Shown here: piece by piece, positions 1 through 11,529 of the stretch
Layout: every line of letters starts with the position of its first letter
Position numbering within the stretch: the stretch's first letter is position 1
Source: Dipteris shenzhenensis
Taxonomy: Eukaryota; Polypodiophyta; Polypodiopsida; Gleicheniales
Direction: 5' to 3' (one strand)
Assembly (NCBI GenBank): GCA_047967505.1
Contig: CM106540.1
Length of the DNA stretch: 64,000 nt
Notes under the pieces: generated by a model
Database searches by the model: none
Told to the model about the DNA's origin: nothing
Seen by the model: only the letters and a program-made list of their open reading frames with translations
Translations under genes and position numbers: made by a program

Positions 1-2260
1 AATCTATCCTTTGAAACTCTCCCAGAGATTGGGACAATTCCGTAGGAGGATTCTGATGGTAATTGACACAAGGCAACTCAGGATGCTAGAGAGTGTGGCC
101 TCTTCAAGTTGATGTGGTAGTACATTATGTTGTGGAGTCTGTTGTTGGAACAAAGGCTCAAGTATAGTATCAATACTTTGTGGAGCCAAGTCATGGATTG
201 GGTCTTGAGCTTGTTTCTCAGCCTCAAATTGAGCTTGTTTTTTAGCCTCAAATTGAGCTTGTTCGTTTTGTACCCATTGTTGAAGTGCCTAAAAACCGAG
301 CCTTCTCCACCTCTGCATTTGGGTATGGAGCTTCTTTTATTTGAGGCTCGGGAATTGATGTGGATGAACTCGGCTGCTCATTGCTTGGTGGAGGTGGAGG
401 CACTTGTGCTTTCTTTTTCAGAAGTCGCTTTGGTTGGATTGGAATGTTAGGATCCTTGGTGGCCTCTTTCTGTTGGCATGTAATTACATTTACAGGTTGT
501 GATATTACACTTGCCAGACCCAGACTTTGATGGTCCACCCCAATGATGCCGATTGGGACGTCAGGTTTAACCTCTGTTTGTTCTGGGACCTTATTTTTCA
601 TGGGACAATCCATACAAGCATGTCCTATTCCACAATCTCTATAGAGTGGTTGGAAAGTAGCTGGGCTACCATGATGAGGGCACTCTGCGATCTAGTGATT
701 TTCTCCACAACTGTAGCACTTGATTGGTGCATGATATGTGTTAGGACGTACTTGATTTGCATAAACTGGTATTAGACCCTCTGCACCTTCTACATAGTAC
801 ACTGGGTACTCTGCTTCATGCTCAAATGGCGAGTCTACTTCCTCGGCTTGTAATTGATGTATTGGAATTGCCTGAGGAGTTGGATTTGGTGCTCTTGGAT
901 ATGGTCATGGATTCGGATTCCTGAGTAGTTGTGGGACATGTCCGTATGGGAACACGATTTAGCCTCGAAGCTAGGGGCGCTTGTGCAAGTGCCGGTTGCC
1001 TGTACACTGGCATGGGTGCCGCTTGGTATTGTTGAGGTCAATGCGGGTTGTTGTGCATGTTGAAGATGCAATTGTTTTCATCATGACCACTGACGACGCA
1101 AATATGGCACCACAACCTTGGCGATGGATTTGCCTATGCAATGATCCTGGCTCTTAAGCCTGGGCACTCATTTGCTGTATGATCGGCCATGCAGTGTGGA
1201 CACCAGAGATTTTCTCGTCGCAGGTATGTCTGAGTTGGCGGTTGAGACAAGTGAAGTTTTTGTTCCATGGCCTGCATCATGTCTTCTTTCAGCTTCATGG
1301 TCATGGCCTCTAGGTGATCTTCATTTGATGTTTCGGCAGTGCACTTTGATTTGCCCTTTTTTGAGCGCTTATCTCATGTACTAGATTTGCCATCATAACT
1401 TTGGTCATGCCATCCTCGATGTCAATGGCTGCCGCATGAGCAGCACTGAACGTTTCATAGCTACTTATCTTTTTCATAACCTTTTAGATTTTCTTTCTTA
1501 GTCCTGCAATGAACCGTGCCATGAGGTACTTTGCATCTGGGCATGGGTCACATTTGGCAATTAATCGTTTCATCTTACCTAGGTACGTGCATACATCTTC
1601 TCACCGGCCTTGTTCGATCTTGCTTAGTTGGAGAGCAAGATCATCTTGTGGCCTCTCTGTTTGAAAGCGTCGTTTGAATTTTGTTTGAAGTAGGTCCCAT
1701 GTGGCACGCTCTTCCACTAGAAGGTCTAGGTACCATTCAGACGCTTCATCAGTTAAGGCCATGGGAAACCAAGCCACCTTGGTTTCATGGGATTGATCTC
1801 CACCTGCTTGGCATGTGGCATCAAAATGCTTGAGGAATCGAGTTGGATCTCCCCTACCATTATATTTGGTAAGTTCCAGTTTCCTCAAGGGGCGTCTGGC
1901 TTGATTGTTATTATTTCTTCGATTAAAGAAATTGTCATCCTCTACATCGAGGTTGATATCCCCATCATTGTCACGATGGCGTCCAGGCATGTTGGGGCGT
2001 GGAGGAGTTCAAGGGAGTGATTGAATTTCAGGGGGGGATTCGGGGTAGAGGAATTCGGGGGCGATGGTTGCAGCGAAGTTGTATGCAGATTTGGCGAGTG
2101 GTGGAGTAGGAGCCATTGGCGGGAATGTAGCTACATGCAGATTGGGCGAGATTTGCCAAGGGTGTCTCTGCCACAAGTGCGGGTGTGGATGAAGTCTTGT
2201 TGGGAGGGTTAGAGTGGTGTTAGTTTGTGGAGGGACCATCGTGTTAATAATGTGCATAAG
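1..2260 (-). pseudogene. gypsy A gag-pro fragment
   Basis: The clearest segment is 1601-1990 (129 codons), a Retrotrans_gag domain: an RPLRKLELTKYNGRGDP start, then FLKHFDATCQAGG, a WFPMALTDEASEWYLDL core and a W-x-L-x-x-x-F-x-x-R-F end. Such proteins form the virus-like particle around element RNA. Further on (about 620-730) are two knuckles, CYSCGENH...C and a second C-x2-C-x3-H-x4-C, with an in-frame stop in the first. 248-613 is a proline- and lysine-rich linker, and 4-189 is the stretch preceding the protease active site (the active site itself is visible in copy B). Stops and shifts between these blocks mark it as dead. Confidence 0.7.
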
Positions 2261-2579
2261 ATTCTCCTACGTGTGTAGGAAATTGTGTCGATGCAGATGG
2301 ATCGTTAATCGGATGTCATGGCGTGAAGATACGAGCGACTTTGTGCGAAACAAGGCCCACATAGGGGTGCGAATGAGCGAGTACTAGGGATGCCAAAATG
2401 GTGTACAATGGGCTGGAAAAATACCACGTAGCATGTGTTCTCGTGTGTGAAATCTGGGTTCAAATGGGGTTCAGTTTGGGTCCCAAACGAATGAGTTACG
2501 AGGGGTTAAAGAAGGGGTAAATTTTGCTTTTTTTGGTGGGGGTCCTAAGGGTGGTGTGAATGGACTTTAAGTCCAACTG

Positions 2580-2815
2580 AGGGGTTGGAACCAAGTTACT
2601 CTAGTTAGGTTAACTAACCTATATCCTCCTAGTTATTGTAACTGGGAGATTAACCTAACTAAGTTCACTAACTACAGTTAGTTACTAATTGAAGATTAGT
2701 GGACCTAACCTAATTGTTAGTAACTAACCTAGGGTAATCCTAACCTTAGTTAGACTAAACTAACCTTACCTAGGTTAAACTAACATAGGGTTAGTTAACC
2801 TAGGGTTAATTTTAG
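2580..2815. repeat. Degenerate TTAGTTAACC-type repeat tract
   Basis: About 235 bases made almost wholly of shuffled TTAGTTA, AACCTA and TAGGTTA words on both strands, directly before the G-rich block. Similar short words recur at 3380-3410. It lies in the leader of gypsy A and has no coding content. It resembles decayed telomere-like or slippage-generated DNA, but no regular TTTAGGG array is present. Confidence 0.6.
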
Positions 2816-2821
2816 GTTACT

Positions 2822-3245
2822 TTTTTTTTTGGGGATTGTTTGTGGGGGGAGGGAGGGGGCTGTCCCAGTGGCGGCACAGGGGGGGGTTTGCTCGACGGTG
2901 GCAGGGGGGGTTGCAGGGGAGGGGAGGGGAGGGCATAGGGAGGGTGGAAGGGAGGGGGAGCCAGGGCAGAGGGGTGTAGGGCATGGGGGAGAGGAGACGG
3001 GGGCGGGGGTGGTTGCGGCAGTGGGGTGGCGGGGTGCAGGGGAGGGGAGGGGAGGGCGTAGGGAGGGTGGAAGGGAGGGGGAGCCGGGGTAGAGGGGTGC
3101 AGGGCAAGGGGGAGAGGGGACGGGGGCAGGGGTGTTCGCGGCGGCGGGGTGGGGGAGTGCAGGGGAGGGGAGGGGAGGGCGTAGGGAGGCTGGAAGGGAG
3201 GGGGCGCGGGTATGGGCTAGCAGGTGGGGTGCGACGGGGAGGTGG
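2822..3245. repeat. G-rich 123-bp tandem repeat
   Basis: A very G-rich plus strand with a 123-bp period: the word TGCAGGGGAGGGGAGGGGAG starts at 2912, 3035 and 3158, giving about 2.7 copies. Each unit carries many runs of three or more G, so G-quadruplex formation is likely. Because 123 is a multiple of three, the minus strand shows long proline/serine-rich open frames (2795-3355) with 41-residue repeats. I regard those as a composition artefact, not a gene. Confidence 0.8.
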
Positions 3246-3700
3246 CATGGAGGAGCACGAGGCGGGCGGGTACCATCGTTGGCGAGGCAAGTGCTACGTT
3301 GCCCTGGGCTGGTGCTACGCATGGTGCCGCCGCTGCGAGCGCTAGGCCTTAGCACAGCAAGGTCCTATAGGCCCTTACTTAGGATAGGTTAGGTAGGTTA
3401 GGGGTAGGGAGCGGTCGAAATTGACGAAAATCCAAAAGGAGGAAGAAGTGGTCACCTGAACGCTCTCCAAGTCTTTCTCGATGTAACAGGATTATTGAGG
3501 ACCAATGGACGGTGGGTGGATGGCTAGGTTATCGCTGCGAGTTATCGCTGCGAGATGCGCTCGAAGTGAGGATGGGAGTAGGGTGGTGGTTCGATGGAGA
3601 GGGAGGAGTGTCTTGCATAGGGCTTGGAATAGGGAAGAGGATGGAGGCAAGATGTGAAAGATGAAGAATGAGGGGGTGGAGTGGGCTTTTATAGGAAATG

Positions 3701-3730
3701 GGTTTAGGTTTAGGGTTAAACCCTAAACTC
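3701..3730. repeat. Head-to-head telomere-like motif
   Basis: GGGTTTAGGTTTAGGGTT is followed at once by AAACCCTAAA, so TTTAGGGTT and AACCCTAAA face each other (3709-3727). These match the plant telomere unit and the telobox promoter motif, but only two to three units are present. It could be a promoter element of the retroelement leader or an interstitial scrap. Confidence 0.45.
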
Positions 3731-4047
3731 TTCCCAAGCCATAACTTTTGATGGTTAGCTCGGTTCACTCTTCTGCAAAAAGGTAAAATGATTGAAATTA
3801 CAAGCTCTACGCATTCGTGTCCACTACCCAGCCTGATTGTTTATCAAGTGGCTTCTTTTTAAGAAATAAAGAAAATTTCTTAAGGTAGTAACCCAAGGTT
3901 GACGCTTGGGGTTGATATGTTTGGCTAGAAATGGAAAAAAATTTTACTCTCCTTGCTCTTGAGTGTTATGTTCATGAAAGTTCGAAGTAGTTTATTTTTT
4001 ACACATAGCTACGTATGTTTACTCGTTACTTGAGATGCTAGTCTCCT

Positions 4048-4061
4048 TGACAGTGGCACCA
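4048..4061 (-). promoter_or_regulatory. Primer binding site of gypsy A
   Basis: Two bases inside the LTR end, the minus strand reads TGGTGCCACTGTCA. A TGG start next to the LTR is expected where a tRNA 3' CCA pairs to prime minus-strand DNA synthesis. I cannot name the tRNA. Confidence 0.5.
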
Positions 4062-4284
4062 AATGTTGGCTCTTTCCTATGGCTTCCATAGGAAGAGCAG
4101 GGTAATCTTAGTAAGTAGGGTTCCGAGGCTTTTTGTCACCTACAAATAGATTGGGGTTGTCATTTGTAGTATACGTGTAGCTTAGGACCTCAAGTTGTAT
4201 TCCGGTGAGACATAAGCTTAAGTGTGATAAGCAAACATAGTGCATGCATGTGTAAAAGGAACGGGTATCATCATTGGCAATTGC

Positions 4285-4410
4285 AGGGTTTAGGAGGAGT
4301 TTAAGGGTTAGAAGGAGGTTTGAGGGTTTAGAAGAGGTTCTAGGCTTAGGAGGCTCCAAGGTTTAGAAGGAGTTTCAGGGTTAGAAGGAGTTTCAAGGGT
4401 TAGAAGAGGT
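4285..4410. repeat. LTR-internal 18-22-bp minisatellite
   Basis: Repeated units of the form GGGTTTAGAAGGAGTTTC with small length changes. The homologous place in the other LTR (41735-41945) has roughly twice as many units. No coding role. Confidence 0.65.
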
Positions 4411-4507
4411 TCCAAGTTTTAGACTAGAGTACATGGTGGAGAACTCGTCTCCCTTGTAGATCATGGAGATTAAGGGTTGAGGAACTAAGGGTTTAGGGGG
4501 AGCATAG

Positions 4508-4645
4508 GAGTGGGAGAGGAAGAAGGTGTAAGAGCATGGGGGAAAGAGGAGAGAGGAGGGAGGAGGAGAGAGGAGGAGGAGGAGGGAGGAGGAGGAGGAA
4601 GAGGGAGGAGGAGGAGGGAGGAGGAGAGGGAGAGGATGGGTTGCA
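4508..4645. repeat. GGA-rich polypurine tract in LTR
   Basis: About 135 bases of GGAGGA/GAGAGG on the plus strand (polypyrimidine on the LTR coding strand), matched at 42055-42200. The leucine/serine/proline frames seen here on the minus strand come from this composition. Confidence 0.75.
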
Positions 4646-4865
4646 AGGTTGGAGGAGAGGGGAGGAGGGGTTGCAAGGTTAGGACATGCTTTTGGACATG
4701 GAGTGCAAGGAAGCATGGACACTTGAGACAATTGCTTGGAATATCAAAGTAGAACTCAACACAATGCCCCAAAGAGTGTGGGCTTCATTCCATTATGGGG
4801 TATTTATACAAGTTGGAGAGCTTCTCTCTCTGCATGTAGGAATTGTAACACATTCTCTCTCTACA

Positions 4866-5105
4866 TGTAGAACTTGCATATAGAAGTTGCATGTAGGAGT
4901 TGCATGTAGAACTCGCATGTAGGAGTTGTATGTAGAACTCGCATGTAAAACTTGCATGTAGGAGTTGCATGTAGAACTCGCATGTAGAACTCGCATGTAG
5001 GAGTTGTATGTAGAACTCGCATGTAGAAGTTGCATGTAGAACTCGCATGTAGAACTCGCATGTAGGAGTTGTATGTAGAAATCGTATGTAGAACTTGCAT
5101 GTAGA
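4866..5105. repeat. 13-bp minisatellite, about 18 units
   Basis: Tandem units of 13 bases such as GCATGTAGAACTC, GCATGTAGGAGTT and GTATGTAGAACTC run head to tail. Since 13 is not a multiple of three, all three minus frames read through as one cysteine/tyrosine-rich 13-residue cycle. This explains three overlapping false open frames. It lies at the start of the LTR of gypsy A. Confidence 0.9.
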
Positions 5106-5229
5106 ACACACAAGTTGGATTTCTAAGAGGGATTATTTCTAGTCTTATAAGCGGAGCTTTGCCGCTACTCTACACACACATTTTGTTCTACCTAAGTCCA
5201 TGTTGGCAAAGAGACAACAACCATAGATG

Positions 5230-6480
5230 TGCTGGGCATCTTGCTAGCCATCTTTTGCCTCTTTTCCTTCTAGCAATCATACTCTTGGAATTCTAAATGC
5301 TCATTCCTCCAGTGCCCCTGTCCCAAGTCCAGAACAAGTAGTTCTTTGGGCAATTTTCTCCACGATCACCATCGCCTCTGTGCCCATGCCCACGACCGCC
5401 TCCATCTCTACACCCGAGCCGAATGAGGATGGTTGCTGCAACTCCGAGTTGCTTTGTGCCTGAGCATATGCCATTCTTGGATCTGTGTAGGCTGGCCATT
5501 GTATTTTCCCTTACACGCACTGACCTTGACCATTGTAATGGCAATTAGTGGTGGTGCGAATGTTTGACATGCAAATGCTCGAGATTGCAGCAGTTGATGC
5601 ACCATAGCTCCATCCACACCTTTTTGGTTGAGGTTCCTCCAAATACTACGGAGCTAGTCTTCCCTTCTTTAGAGGTCTTCTTTAACTTCTCCTTGTCCTC
5701 AAATTCCTATTCCTCACTACTTTCTTTGTCAAAGATATTGTCGGAACTATCCTCTTCTGAGTCCTCATCATTGTCCTTGTGCTTTGGTACCTTGGTGGCC
5801 TTCTTCTTCCCTTTTTCCTAGGAAGTCTTGCGATTCTTCGACGTCTGACTTTGCAATGACTCACTTGCTTGAGTCACTTGATCAATCACGACATATAATG
5901 CTATGATGACTTTGTCCGCTATTGCCACAGCTGTCCACTAATCTTGTGAAATCCAAGAAATGAAGTGCTCATTCAGCACCTCCATAGCTGATTATTGATT
6001 CTATGATACTTGCTACTATAGAGCAGGGTTTGAAATTGTGCCACCTAATCCTCCACTTCCTAATCTCCTTGGTTCAAGAGACACAATCCCTCCACCATTT
6101 GTGGAATCATTTTCTCATTATAAAACCACCTTAGAAATGTGAGTCTGATAGCATGAAAGGTCTGAAAGTGATTCGGGGGGTACTCTTCCAACCATCTGGA
6201 TGCTTTGCCCCCCAATGTGGATTTGAAACAGCCTCCTACTGAAGTGGAACCATTGCTCCTAGATTGTTGAGTGAAAAGACTTTCACGAACTGTCGAACCT
6301 AGGACTTCGGATCTTCCTTAGACTTCCCGAAGAACTTTGTTATACCTACATGGGCTAGGACTATTGCCATTGGCACACACCCACACCTAGGATAATTGGA
6401 CCTACACACACAATCAAAAGGACACCGACAATCATAACCTCAAACTTTCCTCAAGCAACCAAAGAAGTCTTCCCCATAGG
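5230..6480 (-). pseudogene. Gag-like retroelement debris
   Basis: The minus strand reads, with many stops, FFGKSKEDPKS, VKVFSLNNLGAMVPLQ, AVSNPHWGAKHPDGW and GGFIMRK before a lysine-rich stretch (5682-5864). This is the flavour of a plant retrotransposon gag, but no complete domain or CCHC knuckle survives. I cannot assign it to copia or gypsy. Confidence 0.35.
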
Positions 6481-7720
6481 TGGTGAAGACGATTTGCTCA
6501 AGACACGTTGGCCATCCAAAGGAACACACACTACAGTCACAGACCACCATGACATCAGGCGGTGTAACCATGCATGTGTCTGCGGGGTATCTAGCACCTA
6601 CTCATCATCGAATTCCTCTAAGGGGTCTCCACCATCTGAGATGGCTCGTCAATGTCATTGTAGCTGCTATGTTGTTGGTACGAGTGGTTTAGGGGGTCCT
6701 TGTGACCAAGTGCACATGCATGACGACAACTTGTTCCAAGTTAGGACCAAAAGTATTGTTTGTTTCCACCCAGATGCTCCAAGCTAGGCAAATGAGGGTG
6801 TTGACCAATTTTGGATCACCAAATGCCTCATCATGCGGATTGGCCTACATAGAATGGATAGTGCCATGAGTCTTGTGGAGTTCTTGCCACTTTCTCAAGA
6901 TCAACGCTTGAACGTTCGTAGGCATGAGTAGTAATTCTCAAGGATCCATGTAGTTTGCAGTCCCACAGAACTTGTGTGGCCACCTACATCGACTTATGCT
7001 CTTTGCAAGGAAACGACGTCTTACTTAGAGCAAAGGGGTCTGGGCAGTTTGTATGAAAGCCTAAAATCCTTGAAGGAAAGTCCTACAATGACCACATACA
7101 TCAGGGACTTTCTCCATTCTTACCACTCCAGTAATGCATAGGTTGGCAAGTACGGTACCATCACTGTACATCAGAGCCCACTTAGCATTATCCTCGACAA
7201 TACAGTCATTCAAAGGGCTTTTTCACTCCCATTACAAGGTGCCAAATACCCTACATGGGCTGCCAATGCTAAATTTCTCGAAGTACAGCCTCTCCTCGCC
7301 AAGGGCAAAGTGATCCATAGGGATGGCATATTACTTTGCACCATCCTTACCCCTTCACCTCAAGGAAGCAGCACAATTCCTATCCACAATCTTGGGGTTT
7401 AAGTGCGGCAAGAATAGATCCCTTCCACTCTGCACATTTGTTTTGCTACGTAGGAAACTAAAGCAATATTGGATCCAGCACTTCTTCACAAAAAAACTAG
7501 ATGGTTCATCAGGCCAAAAATGTAAAATTCCAACTTATTGGCTATAATCATCAAAAAAGAGCTACAAGAATGAGAAATGACTCTACCGCAATCACAAAAC
7601 CAATTGAGGAGTTGGACATTCCCTTCTCACCAGTATGGGAGCCATCACCAACTTCTCCTATTATCACATTGAAAAATGTAGATACCTTAGAAGAAAATGC
7701 CTATTCTAGAGGTCGGAATT
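6480..7720. other. Unassigned stretch between gag debris and gypsy E
   Basis: The plus strand has several short open frames (6494-6787, 7323-7722) without a domain I recognise. It may be the leader or LTR remnant of the gypsy element that begins at about 7720. I see no RNA gene or repeat here. Confidence 0.3.
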
Positions 7721-7813
7721 GAGGAATTGCCCCACGAGATGCTATAGCTCAATGCACAACTACAACCAATATATCTCCAACAATAGCAGCAACAACCAGA
7801 GGCTGAGGCAAGA

Positions 7814-8460
7814 TTGGCACCAATGGCCATTAAGGAAAACTTAGCACAAACAATTAAGCTAAAATTTCAAGAGCTCAAGGGTGATGTTGACAATGAAGAC
7901 CCATATAGTCACTTGCAGAGCTTCCTACGAGTATGCCATATACAAGGTGTCACAACTAAGGAAGGTTATATGAACTACTTCCCTTGCATGTTCACTAGGA
8001 CTACACAATGTTGGTTCAACCAATCCCCAATTGGTTTTTTCAACGAATTGTTGGCACAACCAATTCCTAATTGGTTATTTCACTAATTGGAAATATAGGT
8101 CTAAGGCATTCCTCAAAAGGTTTAGGCAAGAAATCAGTTGCAAGAATATTTGCACTAAGCTTAGTGCTTTGAAGGAGAAGGAGAATGAATCCATTTGAGA
8201 TGTTGTGTTAAGGATGCAGGCCCTCATAAATCAATTGAGCACACCACTACATGACAAGTCACTTCATGCCTAGTTGATTATGGGTTTCACTTGTTAGATC
8301 TAAGTTTCCTGAGAATGTTAATTTGACCAAGACATACCAAGAATTTTTGAAACAAGAAGTGGCATTGGAAATGAGTGGACCTACCAAGAAAAAGAAAAAG
8401 AAGAAGATAAAGGGAAGCAATGAGGAAGAGCACTCATGAAAGCCAGACAAGCTAAAGTCC
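7814..8460 (+). pseudogene. gypsy E gag remnant
   Basis: Residues IKLKFQELKGDVDNEDPYSHLQSF, CHIQGVT and NYFPCMFTRTTQCWF give the pattern of a plant gypsy gag (PY-x-H-L-x-x-F, then FP-x-x-x-x-x-x-A-x-x-W). A duplicated CCAATTCCTAATTGGTT-type stretch at about 8025-8085 splits it. After that it continues as FLKRFRQEISCKNI...LSALKEKENESI with a stop and a second half LRMQALINQLSTPLHDKSL. This copy is dead. Confidence 0.6.
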
Positions 8461-9659
8461 ACTCTGAAGAAATCCTTGAAAAGAATTAGGCTTCCAAGGT
8501 AAATTCGATCAAGATGAAAAGTGGTGGAACAAATGTTTCCAGAAAGGCCATATGGAAAGTGAATGATGGACCAAGCATTATGGTATTTGTAACAAGTTTG
8601 AGTATGATGAGTCTAGTGTTGGTACAACAAAAACCACACAGTGGATGTGAATCAAGTGATACAGGAAGCCAAGATGAAAGAAGGGCATCACTGAGACCCG
8701 ATTAGAATAAAGAAAAATTCAATAACGAGAATGGTAAAAATCAAGGTTCATCACAAATACATTGCTATTTCTATGGTGAAAACCATGTCAAGGTTGAGTG
8801 TAAATTGTTGCAAGAACATATTAAGTTGCTCAAAAGCAATCAAGAAAGAAGTAAAGTCGATTCAATGAGCCAAGTCATTTTGGTAGAGATCCTTGAACTA
8901 GTAGAGATTCATGTAGTCACTCATTCTCATCAAGGCTAGTACCTCATCTAAAACATTGATTGGTTAGAGTAGAGGCAAGTGGCTACTAAATTGGACAAAG
9001 AATTGGAGGAAAAGACACCTATAGTAGACTTACAACTAGACCCTTCATTGGTTCTATAATCAATTGGAGTATAAGAAAGCGGCTACTGAATTGGAAAAAG
9101 AATTGAAGGAAAAGGCACCTACAATCAACTTACAACTACAATCAATTGAGCTAGATGAAGCTTCAACAAGTACATTCCAATCCAAGTTGAGTGCCGCCAC
9201 TATGTACCCAAGTCTCAAATTCATACAAGCATGGGAAATGTTCCATGACATGAAGGTAAGTTCAATAAAACTCAAATTATATTGTGCCAATTGATCCCAT
9301 AATCACGATTCATTATCACTGGTCTTGGCACAGAGCACTTGGTTCCCAATGCAACTCTAAGGAGCCACGCATAGTTGTGGTAAGTGCACATTTACTTGAT
9401 GATCAGCTCCAAGTAGCCAAATCTTTGTTCTTACAATATAAAGATTTTTTTTCTAAAGTTATAACAATTGTGGAGTACCCCTTCCCCTCACAAGATATGC
9501 CAACATTGGATTTTCTTGATACCGGATGCCAAGTCAATTTGCTAGCACAGATACAAAATGAATGCTACCTATGCTAGCCTAGTCAAATCCAAACTCAATC
9601 AGCTCATCAAACCAATTTCATTTATTCCATTGACCTTAGTGATTAGTTGTTCCTGATTG

Positions 9660-10030
9660 TTGTAGTGCCCAAGAAAAATGGCAAGCTACTTCTGTGTGTT
9701 CATTATTGGCAGTTAAATGCTCAAACCATGTTGGACCCATTTCTAATTCCTTTTATAGATGGCATTTTTGACCAAGTTGTAGGACATTAAATGGACTTGT
9801 TTATGGATGGTTACAATGGATACAATCAAATTTCAATTATTGCACCAGAAGATCCGTCCAAAATGGCATTTGTCCTAGAATGGGGTGTCTATGCCACTAA
9901 GCTCATGCCATTTGGATGCACAATGCCCCATCAATATTCCAAATATTTATGGTGGAAACGTTTTGAGTCCGTTTGACCAAGTTCATTGCCATTTATTTGG
10001 ATGGTGTTTTTGTTTATTCAGTAGCATTTG
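9660..10030 (+). pseudogene. gypsy E reverse transcriptase remnant
   Basis: PKKNGKLLLCVHYWQLNAQT corresponds to the PKK-G-K-R-x-C-V-D-Y-R-x-L-N block of Ty3/gypsy RT. MDGYNGYNQISI matches the palm stretch that precedes the catalytic aspartate pair, and KLMPFGCT the MPFGL block. In-frame stops and a changed YxDD box show that the enzyme is inactive. Confidence 0.75.
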
Positions 10031-10799
10031 TATATCCCTCCTACCTTGGCAAAGTTTTTGACTGAGGTAAGTAGTCAAGAATCTCCCTAAATCCAACTAA
10101 GAGTACTTTTTATGTGTGAGTTGGTGTGTTACTCAGCCACATCATCTCTCAACATGGAATATAGATTGAGCTAAACAAAATCAAAACTATTGAAAGGATG
10201 TTGGAGCCACGAATTCTCACTTAGCTACATTCCTTTATTGGTTCCATTGGCTTTACCATAGATTTATTAAATATTTTGCCAAGATTGTAGCTACTTTGTA
10301 TGAATCGACTAAAAAGGATGCCAAGTTCCAATGGTTTGAGTAGCTTTCGGCTTCTTCACTGAACTCAAGAAACAAGCAAGCGAGACACCCATTTTTTGAC
10401 AAACTTGGTGGATATTATCTTTTATTCCATATTGATGCATTTGATTATGCAATTGGTATTATTTTGGCAAGACCAGATGGGAAATTGGATTCTCTTGTAT
10501 ATTATGCCAAACTAGTTGATGACACCGCCTGAGTGTGGTTATAATACCAATGATCATGAGGCACTTGGTATGGTTTACAATGTCTAGAAGTTTTGGCATC
10601 ACTTGCTTGGTAACCCATTTGTCTTTTGTTTAGATTGCCAAGCACTACTTTATTTGATCAATAAAATAGTCATTCGAGGGTGGTTGGTAAGATGGATGCT
10701 TTTACTGCAAGAATTCAACTTCAAAATTATTCATAAATGGTGCAAAACTCCTGTTGGTACCGATTTCTTATCCTAGTTTTTGTTTTAGATGAACATTAG

Positions 10800-11520
10800 G
10801 CATGACCATCAAGTTTCCCGATGCACATCTTTTGCCCAATGCACATCAATACTTGTCACAAGGCACATTCCCTGCCCAGATGGCCAAGCATAAACTACTA
10901 CTGCAAGCTTGTAAATACACACTGATTGGTGGTGATTTATATTGGTTTTCATGGCATCTTATAGTATTTGTGGTAATGCCACATGAGTGAGCAATAATAT
11001 TAACTGAGGTGCATGCTATACAACTAGGTAGTCATTTTAGTGCGGTGAGCTTACAACTTAGAAGGTTCTCCATGTAGGATTGTGATAGAGTATGTTGTTC
11101 CAAGAAGTCCATGTCATTGTTTTTGTTGTGATTTTTGTTAGCAAACTAGCAGATTACTTGCTTAGCCTCATATGCCGCTTCAACCGAGCCAACCATGGGA
11201 AGCATTTCAATGACATGGCTTGGATTTCATTGGTTTTTTAAAGACTATCACACAATACAACCCTAAACAAATATATTATTGTTGATTATGTAGCTAAATG
11301 GGTTGAAGCCAAGGAACTCAGAGATAACTCGGCCCACTGAGCATGGCCAAGTTTTTGTTTGAAAATATCCTTTGTGGATATGGATGTCTGATTGAATTTG
11401 AGTGATCTAGGCACTCTTTTCATGAATGGTATTTTTGAAACCCTAACCAAAGAATTCATGATTTTACACCGAGTAGCCATGACATACTATCCTCGGTGCA
11501 TTACAAGTGGCTTTCATGTC
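10800..11520 (+). pseudogene. gypsy E integrase remnant
   Basis: Out-of-frame pieces of an integrase: the spacer before the zinc finger (KFPDAHLLPNAHQYL), a disrupted HHCC region, then core words DFIGFF, YVAKWVEAK, GTLFMNGIF-like and PRCITSGF-like translations spread over frames. All three DDE positions cannot be confirmed. Confidence 0.45.
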
Positions 11521-11529
11521 TTTTATAGA

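Larger units (their letters stand above)
1..5219 (-). mobile_element. Ty3/gypsy element A, 5' half (cut by window edge)
   Basis: Read on the minus strand, this is the 5' half of a Ty3/gypsy retrotransposon: LTR (4064-5219), primer site (4048-4061), a long leader with simple repeats (about 2300-4047), gag (about 2260 downward), two zinc knuckles near 620-730, a proline/glutamine-rich linker and the start of the protease region at the window edge. The first 190 bases match 56723-56925 closely, so elements A and B belong to one family. The gag frame is broken by several stops, so this copy is not functional. Family membership follows from the gag and zinc-knuckle pattern; the A-LTR link is inferred from order and the primer site. 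Confidence 0.75.
4064..5219 (-). repeat. LTR of gypsy family A (1156 bp)
   Basis: The plus strand begins TGTTGG and ends CAACA, the inverted termini of an LTR read in minus orientation. A second copy sits at 41483-42605 with the same order of parts: a conserved block with AGGAAGAGCAGG and TTTTTGTCACC, a run of 18-22-bp TTTAGAAGGAG-type repeats, a GGA-rich purine tract, a conserved CATTATGGGGTATTTATAC stretch (a possible TATA region) and a terminal minisatellite. The two copies differ mainly in how the internal repeats expanded. The flank at 5220 gives no target duplication that can be tested in the window, because the other end of the element lies outside it. Confidence 0.7.

Noticed and set aside
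2795-3355. 186-codon proline/serine-rich open frame on the minus strand
   Set aside because: It is the complement of the 123-bp G-rich tandem repeat; a period divisible by three keeps every frame open.
3701-3730. Interstitial telomere or chromosome-end fusion
   Set aside because: Only two to three TTTAGGG-like units on each side; far too short, and it sits in a retroelement leader.
4393-4772. Leucine/serine/proline frames (and the equivalents at 41990-42325)
   Set aside because: They come from the GGA-rich purine tract in the LTR and occur in several frames at once.
4860-5105. Possible CRISPR-like array
   Set aside because: The 13-bp units are contiguous with no unique spacers, inside a plant LTR.
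4785-5113. Three overlapping cysteine/tyrosine-rich frames on the minus strand
   Set aside because: They are the three readings of a 13-bp minisatellite and repeat with a 13-residue cycle; no gene.
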